Shown piece by piece: positions 31,021 through 38,845 of a stretch of DNA of 64,000 nucleotides. Source of the stretch: Candidatus Saccharimonadota bacterium (lineage in GTDB: Bacteria; Patescibacteriota; Saccharimonadia; Saccharimonadales; UBA4665); the NCBI GenBank assembly GCA_013289705.1, contig JABCZM010000003.1, forward strand, positions 62,001 through 126,000. The letters run 5' to 3'. Below the pieces are notes generated by a model, which made no database searches, was not told where the DNA came from, and saw nothing but the letters and a program-made list of their open reading frames with translations. Made by a program: the position numbers and the translations under genes. Each line of letters opens with the position of its first letter. Positions within the stretch are counted from its first letter, which is position 1.

Positions 31021-31380
31021 TCACAAAAAATGAAGCTGTTTGTTGTCCGATCCAACACCTTCCGAACCATCCGGCCACCAGACGAGTTTTTGGACGTCAA
31101 CCATGTAATCTTCAGATACGATGTAGCCCTCCGTTTCCAATGCTGCCTTGTGGCCTTGCCGGCCACCCGGATAGCCAGCAGCCAAGCCACCCTGCTTATT
31201 CACCACCCTTTGCCAAGGCAAATGCGGATCGCCAAAGTGAGCGATACCACCAACAATCCGTGCCGCGCGGGCATTGCCGCACAGCACCGCAAGTTGGCCA
31301 TACGTCATCACTCGGCCAGGTGGAATCTGAGCCACTACCGTCTCTACTCGCTCCCGAAAGCCCGATTCAATGTGTTCCAT
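31021..31380 (-). CDS. alkyltransferase-like protein (ATL)
   Basis: 119 residues. It has the DNA-binding fold of the O6-alkylguanine transferase C-domain (VAQIPPGRVMTYGQLAVLCG, ARIVGGI), but the active PCHR is replaced by PWQR (LPWQRVVN). That is the hallmark of ATL proteins, which bind O6-alkylguanine and hand the lesion to nucleotide excision repair. ATG 31380 is chosen; a TTG three codons upstream is possible. It begins 11 bases after thrS ends. Confidence 0.9.
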   Translation of the reverse strand: MEHIESGFRERVETVVAQIPPGRVMTYGQLAVLCGNARAARIVGGIAHFGDPHLPWQRVVNKQGGLAAGYPGGRQGHKAALETEGYIVSEDYMVDVQKLVWWPDGSEGVGSDNKQLHFL

Positions 31381-31391
31381 TAAATCCAAGC

Positions 31392-33263
31392 CTACCCATG
31401 CAGTGAAGTCTTGAGCACACGAGCCTTTGCCTCGTGGCCAACGGTCTTCAAAAATTCATCAATCAGCACATTTTGTGGCTCAGGCTGCACCGACATATCT
31501 TTGCGAATTCGCGGCGTCACTTGGCCAGTCTCGATTTCCTTTTCGCCAACCACAACTGTGTACGGCACCTTCCAAAGCTCGGCGTCACGAATCTTTTTAC
31601 CAACCGATTCATTAGAGTTATCGACGGTAATCCTTAGACCTAAATCTTGTGCTTTTTTGACAACACTTGCCGCAAACTCTACGGTGTTATTTTCCTGATT
31701 TACGGTGATTAAACGCACTTGCTCCGGCGCAACCCAAACCGGAAACTTACCCGCTGTATGTTCAATATAGACCGACAAAAATCGCTCGATAGAACCAAGC
31801 AACGCACAGTGAATCATCACCGGCTGCTGAGCCGTACCATCTTCGCCAACATATTCGAGTTTAAAGCGTTCTGGCTGCACAAAGTCTAGCTGCACGGTGG
31901 CAACCTGGTGCTCACGACCAATGGCATCAGTTGCCATGAAATCGATCTTTGGACCGTAAAATGCCGCTTCGCCCTCGGCCTCAAAGAACTCCAGTTGATT
32001 CGTCTTTGCTAGCTCGCGGATTGTTCCCTGGGCTTCCTCCCAAAGATTCAGTTCACCGAGGTATTTATCACTCGCATCACGGAAGCTCAAGCGGGCGCGC
32101 AACGACATACCAAGTGTCGTGTAGAGTGTTTGCACATCCGATATTAATCCCGCCACAACATCGGAAACTTGATCGCGTCGAGCATAGGCATGGCTGTCAT
32201 CCTGCGTAATTGAGCGCACTCGGCTCAAGCCACCAAGCTCGCCGGTTTTTTCATCCCGGTAGACCGTCGTTGTCTCAAAATATCGGATTGGCAAGTCGCG
32301 ATAACTCCGTGGTCGCGAAGCATAAATCTGGTTATGATGCGGGCAGTTCATAGGCTTCAGTACAAAACTATCAGAGGTTTCCTGGCTTTCCACCAGAAAC
32401 AGTTCATCGCCAAACTTATCCCAGTGCCCAGACACTTTATAAAGATCAGTCTTTGCAATATGTGGGACAAATACGCGCTCAAAGCCGGATTCGCGGCGCA
32501 ACGACTCGGCAAATAATGTCAGCTGCTCACGCAGCACAGTACCGCGCGGTGTAAACAGGGGCAAACCCGAACCAACCAAGTCCGAGAAGGTAAACAGATC
32601 CAGTTCTTTCCCCAGCTTACGGTGATCACGCTTCTTTGCCTCTTCGAGCATGTCCAAATATTGCCGAAGTTCCTTTGGGGCCTGAAAAGCCACGCCGTAA
32701 ATCCGTTGCATCTGCGCGTTCTTTTCGTTGCCTCGCCAATATGCACCCGCAACGCGCATTAGCTTAAAGGCGCCAACTTTGCCAGTTGATTCCACATGCG
32801 GCCCACGACAGAGGTCAGTAAAACTTCCATCCCTGTAAAACGACACGTTTTCGACTCGAGCATCGCCTTCGGCAATGGTACCAAGTTCATCGGCACTCAA
32901 ATCCTTGGCAACGGTTGTGCCAGCCCGCTTCAAATCATTCAAAAGTTCTTCTTTATAGGGCTGTTTTGCTTCCTTGGCCCAAGCAATTGCCTCGTCCACC
33001 GGCTTTTCGAACCGTTCAAAGGCCACATTACTTTTAATGATTTCCTGCATCTTGGCCTCAATCTTGCCAAAATCAGCCTCGGAAATCTTTTCTTCGCCCA
33101 AATCAACATCATAATAAAAACCGTTTTCCACGACAGGTCCCACACCAAACTTGGTAGTTGGCCACAACTCAGCAATAGCAGTTGCCATAATATGCGCCAG
33201 CGAGTGTCGCATGGCGTATAAATTGTCTTGTTTCTGATTTTGTTGGTTTGATTTATCTGACAT
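31392..33263 (-). CDS. thrS: threonyl-tRNA synthetase lacking the TGS domain
   Basis: 623 residues. It begins directly with the editing domain (LYAMRHSLAHIMATAI, HxxxH zinc/editing site near residues 20-24), so the N-terminal ~60-residue TGS domain of most bacterial ThrRS is missing. The class II catalytic core follows: MNCPHHNQIY with the zinc Cys, motif 2 RYFETTTVYRDEKTGELGGLSRVR, and motif 3 GSIERFLSVYIEH. Then comes the anticodon-binding domain. Shine-Dalgarno AAGGAG 11 nt upstream. It sits behind a T-box leader, so expression likely rises when tRNA-Thr is uncharged. Confidence 0.96.
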   Translation of the reverse strand: MSDKSNQQNQKQDNLYAMRHSLAHIMATAIAELWPTTKFGVGPVVENGFYYDVDLGEEKISEADFGKIEAKMQEIIKSNVAFERFEKPVDEAIAWAKEAKQPYKEELLNDLKRAGTTVAKDLSADELGTIAEGDARVENVSFYRDGSFTDLCRGPHVESTGKVGAFKLMRVAGAYWRGNEKNAQMQRIYGVAFQAPKELRQYLDMLEEAKKRDHRKLGKELDLFTFSDLVGSGLPLFTPRGTVLREQLTLFAESLRRESGFERVFVPHIAKTDLYKVSGHWDKFGDELFLVESQETSDSFVLKPMNCPHHNQIYASRPRSYRDLPIRYFETTTVYRDEKTGELGGLSRVRSITQDDSHAYARRDQVSDVVAGLISDVQTLYTTLGMSLRARLSFRDASDKYLGELNLWEEAQGTIRELAKTNQLEFFEAEGEAAFYGPKIDFMATDAIGREHQVATVQLDFVQPERFKLEYVGEDGTAQQPVMIHCALLGSIERFLSVYIEHTAGKFPVWVAPEQVRLITVNQENNTVEFAASVVKKAQDLGLRITVDNSNESVGKKIRDAELWKVPYTVVVGEKEIETGQVTPRIRKDMSVQPEPQNVLIDEFLKTVGHEAKARVLKTSLHG

Positions 33264-33289
33264 AGAGTCGTAGCTCCTTATCTAGCGAG

Positions 33290-33500
33290 AATTAAAAAGA
33301 CACGATGCTTGAATGATCTCGCAATTCATTCAAACCTCGCGTCTCGGACCCCTTTTATCTTACTAAATTGGGGTGGTTCCACCGGACTTTTTTCCAAATA
33401 ATTTCTAATCAGAAAACACTCATTGGAGTAGATTAACGTCCTACTACCTTCTACGAAGCTCCGCGGTTGGTGAATTCCGCCTCATCACCCAACTCCAACT
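33290..33500 (-). promoter_or_regulatory. T-box leader of thrS
   Basis: On the minus strand, stem I is closed by TTGGAGT/ACTCCAA (33498-33492 with 33429-33423). The T-box bulge TGGAACCA (33381-33374) lies in an antiterminator GTCCGG...CCCC/GGGG...CCG-A-GAC. A competing terminator (33343-33294) with TTGAATGA/TCATTCAA ends in T5, and its AGAC is shared with the antiterminator. UGGA would pair with the tRNA 3' end if the discriminator is U. Stem I is short (~75 nt). The specifier is unresolved: ACG at about 33440 and ACC near 33465 are Thr codons. A promoter (TTGGTC, 18 nt, TAGTAT) lies just upstream. Confidence 0.8.
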
Positions 33501-33537
33501 ATACTACAAGCCCAAAAATTTTGCGACCAATGAAAAA

Positions 33538-33577
33538 GCAGTTCAGTGATCTCGCATGTCACTGAACTGCTTTATTT
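33538..33577. terminator. bidirectional terminator
   Basis: AGCAGTTCAGTGA and TCACTGAACTGCT flank TCTCGCATG. T-runs on both strands. It isolates the thrS T-box promoter. Confidence 0.7.
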
Positions 33578-33672
33578 GTGTAGCGCCCTAAAAGCGCTCT
33601 CAAAACTTCACCTAGACTATGTTAGCAGTACTAGCATCATATGGCTAGCCTTTTAGTATTGTCATACTTACA

Positions 33673-33822
33673 ATGGGGTTGTGGATAGAATTTATCGTCT
33701 TTATACCGTCCATGATATATGTATCTATTGCTCTAGCTCACAGATGGTATAAACTTCCAGCATATAATTTTACGACCCTAGACAACAAGATCCGTCATAC
33801 CAAAGAAAAACACCCCTTATAA
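33673..33822 (+). CDS. 49-residue single-pass membrane peptide
   Basis: ATG at 33673. Residues 2-24 form a hydrophobic helix (LWIEFIVFIPSMIYVSIALA), followed by a basic, polar tail (HRWYKLPAYNF...RHTKEKHPL). The stop lies inside a strong terminator hairpin, a compact arrangement typical of real small genes. Possible -10 elements overlap the start; there is no Shine-Dalgarno. Function unknown; a small toxin-like or regulatory membrane peptide is possible. Confidence 0.5.
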   Translation: MGLWIEFIVFIPSMIYVSIALAHRWYKLPAYNFTTLDNKIRHTKEKHPL

Positions 33823-33839
33823 AAAGGGGTGTTTTTCTT
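33804..33839. terminator. bidirectional terminator
   Basis: AAAGAAAAACACCCCTT and AAGGGGTGTTTTTCTTT around ATAA. It ends both the small ORF (plus) and tRNA-Val (minus). Confidence 0.85.
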
Positions 33840-33916
33840 TGGTGGGCCCTGGAGGATTCGAACCTCCCACCTCCACAACGTCAATGTGGCGCTCTAGCCA
33901 AATGAGCTAAGAGCCC
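33840..33916 (-). tRNA. tRNA-Val(GAC), CCA encoded
   Basis: Acceptor GGGCTCT/AGGGCCC with one T-G pair. The anticodon arm is CCACA-TTGACGT-TGTGG with anticodon GAC, and the T-loop is GTTCGAATC. Confidence 0.95.
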
Positions 33917-34018
33917 TAAATTACCTTCCAAAGACTATATCGCACTTACCCCTTAAGCGCAAGTCCAAAATAGCTTGATTACCCCTGTTAATAGCGCTTA
34001 CGATTAAAGAGCATAGAA

Positions 34019-34047
34019 TTGACAAGGCACACAGCTTCTGCTAACAT
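34019..34047 (+). promoter_or_regulatory. promoter of a small transcription unit
   Basis: TTGACA (34019-34024), 17-nt spacer, TAACAT (34042-34047). The unit ends at the terminator at 34223-34254, about 200 nt. Confidence 0.6.
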
Positions 34048-34074
34048 AGACCAGTTAAACGAGAAGTTTGAGGT

Positions 34075-34194
34075 TTGAAGAGCAAAAAAGCAAGTCCGCT
34101 TGATACTTTTAGTTTGTTTTACGAAGAACTTAGTTCTTCTAAATCAATCAACCGGATCCGTCGCAATCGCCCAGTTGTTACCGCGTCGTCATAA
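34075..34194 (+). CDS. 39-residue basic small protein (TTG start)
   Basis: The frame begins TTG at 34075 after an in-frame TGA two codons upstream. The product reads MKSKKASPLDTFSLFYEEL then SSSKSINRIRRNRPVVTASS. GAGGT lies close to, and GAGAAG 9 nt before, the start. A near-consensus promoter and a terminator bracket it. The acidic-aromatic centre and basic C-terminus look protein-like, but a non-coding RNA is an alternative. Confidence 0.4.
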   Translation: MKSKKASPLDTFSLFYEELSSSKSINRIRRNRPVVTASS

Positions 34195-34222
34195 GATCGC
34201 AGAACAAAAAGGCACCATTACC

Positions 34223-34254
34223 ACCCCTAGTCGGCTTAGCTGCTAGGGGTTTTA
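34223..34254 (+). terminator. terminator of the small unit
   Basis: ACCCCTAG (34223-34230) pairs with CTAGGGGT (34243-34250), followed by TTTAG. Confidence 0.7.
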
Positions 34255-34357
34255 GATTGTAATGAACCACAGACCGAGGCCACCCAAGCTAATCTTTCCA
34301 CTAGTTTCCAATAGTTTTACACTAGCATTATGCCCAGCGTTATGACAATATATAGCC

Positions 34358-34762
34358 ATGGTTTGTATTTATTGTAATGGCGAAACAGACGTAATAAATT
34401 CCCGACCCCAGAAGCGACTGAATCAGATTTGGCGACGTCGCAAATGCCAAGACTGCACGGCCGTGTTTAGCACCCACGAACGCGCATCGTACGAAGACGG
34501 TTGGCGAGTCGAAGCTGCCAATGGCAGCCTTACACCATTCCTAAAGAACAAATTATTCCTAAGCCTACACACCAGCTGCGCACATCGTACACAAGCCATA
34601 GAAGATGCCACCGCCTTAACAAACACCGTTATCAGCCTGCTACGTACACAAAACAGCCAAGGCCTCATAGAAGCGAACAGCATTGTGCTCACTATCCAAG
34701 AGGTGCTCAATAACTTCGACAAAGCGGCAGCCGTGCATTATCAGGCATTTCACCCGCTATAG
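34358..34762 (+). CDS. divergent NrdR-like regulator
   Basis: 134 residues. The zinc ribbon is typical of NrdR: C3 and C6 in CIYCNG, SRPQKRLNQIWRRRKC, C34 and C37, then FSTHE. A shortened ATP-cone-like domain follows (RVEAANGSLTPFLKNKL...VLNNFDKAAAVHYQAF), but the VxKxDG nucleotide-binding start is not kept. NrdR represses ribonucleotide reductase genes according to ATP/dATP state; here nucleotide sensing may be altered. Convergent with the glycosyltransferase gene. Confidence 0.8.
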   Translation: MVCIYCNGETDVINSRPQKRLNQIWRRRKCQDCTAVFSTHERASYEDGWRVEAANGSLTPFLKNKLFLSLHTSCAHRTQAIEDATALTNTVISLLRTQNSQGLIEANSIVLTIQEVLNNFDKAAAVHYQAFHPL

Positions 34763-34770
34763 ACGTAGTG

Positions 34771-36435
34771 CTATTTTCTGCGGATTCGAGGCAAGCGGTG
34801 CCTGCGAACGGTCTCTTGCTCGGCATCAGAATTGATACGCTTGCCGGACTCGCTAATAATCGTTTTTTCGGTGGCGTCGAATTTTGAAAGATACCAGCCA
34901 AACATCAGACGAGTCTGTGAGTTAAACGCCGCTAGTGAGTTGTAGAAGACGGTCGTAAACGGTAAATACGCCCATTGAATAATCATAAACAGCGTTCGAT
35001 GGCGTTTATAGCGAGCAGGCTTGGGCGGCAACGTCTTAAGAGCCAGAAACAGTGTAATAAACACGAGCACCGTGGCCACCCTTTGGATGTTGCCCACAAT
35101 TACTGGCGCCTGGATTGCATAGATATTATCGGGCTTAAAAAACCCAGGGATAAAACCACCGCCCAGCACAAGAAGCGGACCAACAGCCCACGTGACGTGA
35201 CCTTCGAGTAGTCGCGCAGTCTTGGCAATCAGATCAATGCGAGGCACCTTATTCTTCTTGAAAAACCCTTGGTTCACCACATATGCCACATCCGATGCAC
35301 CATATGTCCAACGCCGCAATTGCGTAAACTGGGCTCGAAGCGTTTTGACATAGCCATCGGTAAGCACAGCATCTTGGCCAATCGGCAGATGGATTGGATA
35401 GACGCGGTAATTACCATCGAATCGAAAGTACGAACGCCAAAATTGGTGGCCATCTTCTACAATAGTACGCACACTCCAAAAATCAGTTTCGATAAGCGCC
35501 GCCATGGGCTGAGCATGTGCCGAAAAGTTACGCAAGGCATGCTGCCGCAACGATGTTACCAGATGGAAGAATGAATTACCCGTCGCAAGCACGCGCATCG
35601 GCGCCGGAGCATCCCAAATATTATTCGTAAACAACGCCACTGGCTGGAACGATGCGTGCAGCGGGTCTGGAGCAGCGGCATACGCGTAGCTTAACGCGGC
35701 AAAATACTGTTTATCGGGACGATTATCGGCATCTAGCGTCGTAACCACTACTTTGATCGGATCGATGTCGTGATCTTTAAGATACGTTTGCAACACACGG
35801 CCCGCATAGGTCACATTACCGCCCTTGCCTATCAGCTCACCTGGCATGCCCTGAGGGTGTTTGACAGCAAGCGCAGCCATGAACTTGCCCTGGTAATCAG
35901 CAATCAACTCGTTGGCCCGGACTTCGGTCTGTTTGCCACCGCGCTCTTCGTAGGCCAAGATAAAAATAACCTTTTTCATGTCGTAGTCCGAGTTCAGTAC
36001 TGATTCGATTGTTGGCACAAGCGTCTCTTTGGCTTCTTTGTAGGTTGCCACAATAACAGCGTGAATGACATCGTTCGGTGACACAAACAGCGGCTGAATT
36101 TGCTTGCGTGCGAGTGCAGCGTAATGCCATTTGGGGCGCTTCAGGCCAGGCTTAATTTCGCCAGCATCAAGCTCGTCTACCATATCGCGCCACTGTAGCT
36201 GCTGGTGATGGCGCATAGTTTGGTAACCCTGCACCACGCGCGTTGCACCGGCAACACCTCTGGTAAAGTTTATAAGCAAGTACACAAACACAAACAACGC
36301 CGCAAACTCGACATTAATAATACTCAGTACAAATGGAAGTGCTAGCATCGACCAGCTCAAAAATCCGGGCACAATCTCAAAAAAACGGTACCAACCGTGG
36401 CGATCTTTTTCTAGAGGAATTTCGATGTCAATCAT
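34771..36435 (-). CDS. membrane glycosyltransferase, family 2
   Basis: 554 residues. Two N-terminal membrane segments precede a GT-A domain with VATYKEAKETLVPTIESVL, the metal site TLDADN, EDGHQFWR and QLRRWTYG (the D, D-x-D, E/TED and QxxRW set of processive, cellulose-synthase-like enzymes). Four or so C-terminal membrane segments follow. It likely polymerises or transfers a sugar at the cell surface; no partner BcsB-like gene is seen. It overlaps the small membrane gene by 4 bases. Confidence 0.88.
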   Translation of the reverse strand: MIDIEIPLEKDRHGWYRFFEIVPGFLSWSMLALPFVLSIINVEFAALFVFVYLLINFTRGVAGATRVVQGYQTMRHHQQLQWRDMVDELDAGEIKPGLKRPKWHYAALARKQIQPLFVSPNDVIHAVIVATYKEAKETLVPTIESVLNSDYDMKKVIFILAYEERGGKQTEVRANELIADYQGKFMAALAVKHPQGMPGELIGKGGNVTYAGRVLQTYLKDHDIDPIKVVVTTLDADNRPDKQYFAALSYAYAAAPDPLHASFQPVALFTNNIWDAPAPMRVLATGNSFFHLVTSLRQHALRNFSAHAQPMAALIETDFWSVRTIVEDGHQFWRSYFRFDGNYRVYPIHLPIGQDAVLTDGYVKTLRAQFTQLRRWTYGASDVAYVVNQGFFKKNKVPRIDLIAKTARLLEGHVTWAVGPLLVLGGGFIPGFFKPDNIYAIQAPVIVGNIQRVATVLVFITLFLALKTLPPKPARYKRHRTLFMIIQWAYLPFTTVFYNSLAAFNSQTRLMFGWYLSKFDATEKTIISESGKRINSDAEQETVRRHRLPRIRRK

Positions 36436-36800
36436 AAGACCAACAGCGCGTAGCTCACAATCATAGCCAGCACAAGCAGCAAGACGCCCATACCGAGCAC
36501 AATTACCGCCAACTGCCGATGGATCCGATAGACACGAAGACTAAGCATGACATGGACCACCAGCACGATAAGTGCAAAACCAATAAAAGCCGCCAGGCTA
36601 AGCACGCCACCGTGCATAAATCGGTTAATGTCTGCCTGATTGGAACAATTTCGACACTGCACAATAAAGCTACCAGTGCCATGCTTACCATTGCCAAGCA
36701 TCAGCAGCACCACTACGCTAGAAAGCACCGCCAAAAAGACATTGGTGCTTAGCAGCAGCAAAATTAAACGATCATGAAAGTACTTCGGTGGAAATGTCAT
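36432..36800 (-). CDS. three-helix membrane protein, 122 residues
   Basis: Hydrophobic segments near 10-33, 54-81 and 91-119, with two Cys in VQCRNCSNQADINRF between the first two. It overlaps the glycosyltransferase start by 4 bases, so the pair is translationally coupled and may work together. AAGGG lies 10 nt before the ATG, and TACAAT just upstream is a likely -10. Confidence 0.7.
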   Translation of the reverse strand: MTFPPKYFHDRLILLLLSTNVFLAVLSSVVVLLMLGNGKHGTGSFIVQCRNCSNQADINRFMHGGVLSLAAFIGFALIVLVVHVMLSLRVYRIHRQLAVIVLGMGVLLLVLAMIVSYALLVL

Positions 36801-36919
36801 AGAATTAAGCCCTTATTGTATCACTTTGGCCGTTTGTATGGGAGGATTGCATGAATATACAGTTTATTTGGCTAGTATTACCATTGAAACTATGTATAAC
36901 TGTGTGCTACAATTCATAC

Positions 36920-37186
36920 ATGATATATAAAACCATACTTACCAGTAAAGGCACAACAACTATCCCAAAGCAGATTCGCGATGCGTTGGGGGTCAAGCCC
37001 GGTATGTTGCTATCGTTTTCCAAAGACCAATCATCGGGCGAATATATACTTAAACGAGCTCAGACCATCACAGAAATTCGGCAAGCCAATAAAGTTGCCC
37101 TACAGCGAACAAAGACAGCAAGCAAAGAATACGTCAATGGAGCTGGGTATAGCGCACATATTGCCCAAAAGTTTGGTGCTCAGTAG
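36920..37186 (+). CDS. VapB-type antitoxin, AbrB/SpoVT fold
   Basis: 88 residues. Swapped-hairpin AbrB start YKTILTSKGTTTIPKQIRDALGVKPG, then a C-terminal toxin-binding tail. ATG 36920 lies 6 nt after TACAAT with TTGAAA 18 nt upstream (leaderless); an ATG at 36851 would precede the promoter. It overlaps the toxin start by one base. Confidence 0.88.
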   Translation: MIYKTILTSKGTTTIPKQIRDALGVKPGMLLSFSKDQSSGEYILKRAQTITEIRQANKVALQRTKTASKEYVNGAGYSAHIAQKFGAQ

Positions 37187-37575
37187 TGTTAGATACAAAT
37201 ATACTACTCGATTGGCTGCTGGCTCGCGACACAGCCAGAACTGAGCTCATAGACAAACTCTTTGCAACGACAAAAGAGCTACACATACCGGATGCCATAG
37301 TTGTCGAGTTAGCATTTGCACTTGAGAAATTCTATGAACTGCCAAGGACTCTAGTATCGGATAATCTTCACAAAGTCGTTGATGAGCCAATTTTCAACTG
37401 CAATCGAACCCTATTCCACCGAGCCTTAACCGATTACTCTACACACCCTTCTTGGTCATTCCTCGACTGTTGCTTGCTGAATTACGCTGAATTGCAAAAT
37501 GCATTACCAGTTTGGACATTTGACAAGAAGCTCGTAAACCAGAGCGAAGGAAAAGCACAATCACCTACTACCTAA
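37186..37575 (+). CDS. VapC-type PIN-domain toxin
   Basis: 129 residues, GTG start overlapping the antitoxin stop. PIN acidic residues are D3 in MLDTNILLDW, E in VVELAFALE, D in SFLDCCLLNYA and D in VWTFDKKL. VapC toxins are Mg-dependent RNases that often cut tRNA or rRNA. Two tRNA genes lie just downstream on the other strand. Confidence 0.9.
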   Translation: MLDTNILLDWLLARDTARTELIDKLFATTKELHIPDAIVVELAFALEKFYELPRTLVSDNLHKVVDEPIFNCNRTLFHRALTDYSTHPSWSFLDCCLLNYAELQNALPVWTFDKKLVNQSEGKAQSPTT

Positions 37576-37620
37576 AACAAACTAAGAAAAGTAGAAATAA
37601 CTAAGAGCATTTCATTAATT

Positions 37621-37695
37621 TGGTGCGAGTAGAGAGAATTGAACTCTCCTCTCAACCTTGGGAAGGTTACATATTAGCCACTATACGATACTCGC
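37621..37695 (-). tRNA. tRNA-Gly(CCC), CCA encoded
   Basis: Acceptor GCGAGTA/TACTCGC. The anticodon arm is TAACC-TTCCCAA-GGTTG with anticodon CCC, and the T-loop is GTTCAATTC. One base before tRNA-Thr on the same strand. Confidence 0.92.
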
Positions 37696-37771
37696 TGGAG
37701 CCACCTCGGGGATTCGAACCCCGGACCTTCTCGTTACGAATGAGATGCTCTACCAACTGAGCTAAGGCGGC
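37696..37771 (-). tRNA. tRNA-Thr(CGT), CCA encoded
   Basis: Acceptor GCCGCCT/AGGTGGC. The anticodon loop is TTCGTAA with anticodon CGT and an A-C mismatch at the base of the loop; the T-loop is GTTCGAATC. The 3' end is CTCCA, so the discriminator is T, which fits the A in the thrS T-box UGGA. Confidence 0.93.
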
Positions 37772-37875
37772 ATGTGCTAAATCAGGGCATATTATAACAG
37801 CTCTGGCTGCGCGAATCCTAGACTTGTTACACCGAACGAATGTGATTATTAAAATTTTATGATATAGTATTCTTC

Positions 37876-38310
37876 ATGTCTGAGATATACGAAGAAATTC
37901 CCCCTGAACGCCTACGCGAGTACACGAAAAGAGCGCGCTTATTCACAAAGTTTGCGATGCAACCTGTTTTTGACGATTTAGTTGCTAAGGATTTAAAGCA
38001 CGTCATGCAAGCTGCCCATGTTTTAACGATACTTGATTCTAAATCAGATCTAGTGAGCAGTGGGGCCGCAGGATTTCTTGAGAAGGACACATTGCAGACG
38101 GAATTTAGTAGCCACCTTGAAGAAATTACAACGTGTGGAAACGGTATCATAGCCGGAGCCGAGCAATTCCTGGAGGATCGCGCTGAGCTAGAAAAAGCCA
38201 GCAGAAACTATCTGGCAGGTAAAGTGCACATGCACCAAGCACATCAGGAATGGGACAAACAAGAAGCTGCTCAGATACCAAAGGAATTACCGAAACCACC
38301 CCTTCACTAA
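37876..38310 (+). CDS. hypothetical helical protein, 144 residues
   Basis: Soluble, charged and mostly helical (PPERLREYTKRARLFTKF, LEKASRNYLAGKVHMHQAHQ), Pro-rich end. TATAGT ends 7 nt before the ATG, no Shine-Dalgarno (leaderless). No family recognised. It starts the run of unknown genes that extends to 45.4 kb. Confidence 0.7.
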   Translation: MSEIYEEIPPERLREYTKRARLFTKFAMQPVFDDLVAKDLKHVMQAAHVLTILDSKSDLVSSGAAGFLEKDTLQTEFSSHLEEITTCGNGIIAGAEQFLEDRAELEKASRNYLAGKVHMHQAHQEWDKQEAAQIPKELPKPPLH

Positions 38311-38329
38311 AACCATCAACGCGAAACCA

Positions 38330-38358
38330 TTGCTTTTTAAGCCGCCGCTTGGTATGAT
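38330..38358 (+). promoter_or_regulatory. predicted tRNA-Asp promoter
   Basis: TTGCTT (38330-38335), 17-nt spacer, TATGAT (38353-38358). Confidence 0.5.
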
Positions 38359-38400
38359 TACCCCCGTTACTTCGGCAAACTAGCCAAAGAAGCCAAATCT

Positions 38401-38476
38401 GGACTCGTAGTGAAGTGGTTATCACGCCTCCCTGTCACGGAGGAGATCGCCGGTTCAAATCCGGTCGGGTCCGCCA
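38401..38476 (+). tRNA. tRNA-Asp(GTC), CCA encoded
   Basis: Acceptor GGACTCG/CGGGTCC. The anticodon arm is CCTCC-CTGTCAC-GGAGG with anticodon GTC, and the T-loop is GTTCAAATC. Confidence 0.96.
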
Positions 38477-38482
38477 AGATGC

Positions 38483-38521
38483 TTTTGTTTAAAGGAGTCT
38501 CCTCGTGAGGCTTCTTTTTTT
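38483..38521 (+). terminator. tRNA-Asp terminator
   Basis: AAGGAGTCTC pairs with GAGGCTTCTT (two wobbles) around CTCGT, followed by T7. Confidence 0.7.
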
Positions 38522-38538
38522 GATGATAAAATAGAGGT

Positions 38539-38781
38539 ATGAGACTCAAAGAAAATACTAACAATTGGCGAGCTCGCGCGATTATACGGCGTGATTTTAG
38601 GCACGACCCTAGTGAGCCGGTAGCCAGCTTCAAATCTCACAAGGACACTCACTCTTGGTGTCGTGGTAAAGTCGGCGTGACGCATGATATATCATCGAAT
38701 ATCGAAAAAGGCTTTTTCGGTGAGACATATAAAATCGGTAGGTGCTCTAAGTGTAAAAAGGTCATGTTTTCCAGAGCGTAG
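38539..38781 (+). CDS. small putative zinc-binding protein, 80 residues
   Basis: Basic N-terminus (RLKENTNNWRARAIIRRDF), then potential metal ligands: His residues in SHKDTHSWC and the pair CSKC near the end. TAAAAT ends 6 nt before the ATG (leaderless). It may be a DNA- or RNA-binding ribbon (inference). Confidence 0.55.
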   Translation: MRLKENTNNWRARAIIRRDFRHDPSEPVASFKSHKDTHSWCRGKVGVTHDISSNIEKGFFGETYKIGRCSKCKKVMFSRA

Positions 38782-38845
38782 TGTCTGCTTCGAGGATGTA
38801 CAAACAGCATTGACTCCAAGGTATTACTTACATATAATGAGTAAT

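Noticed and set aside
37621-37771. Reassigned UGA codon (as in related CPR lineages)
   Set aside because: The tRNA-Gly anticodon is CCC, and genes here end normally at TGA (for example the prepilin stop overlapping at 54420).
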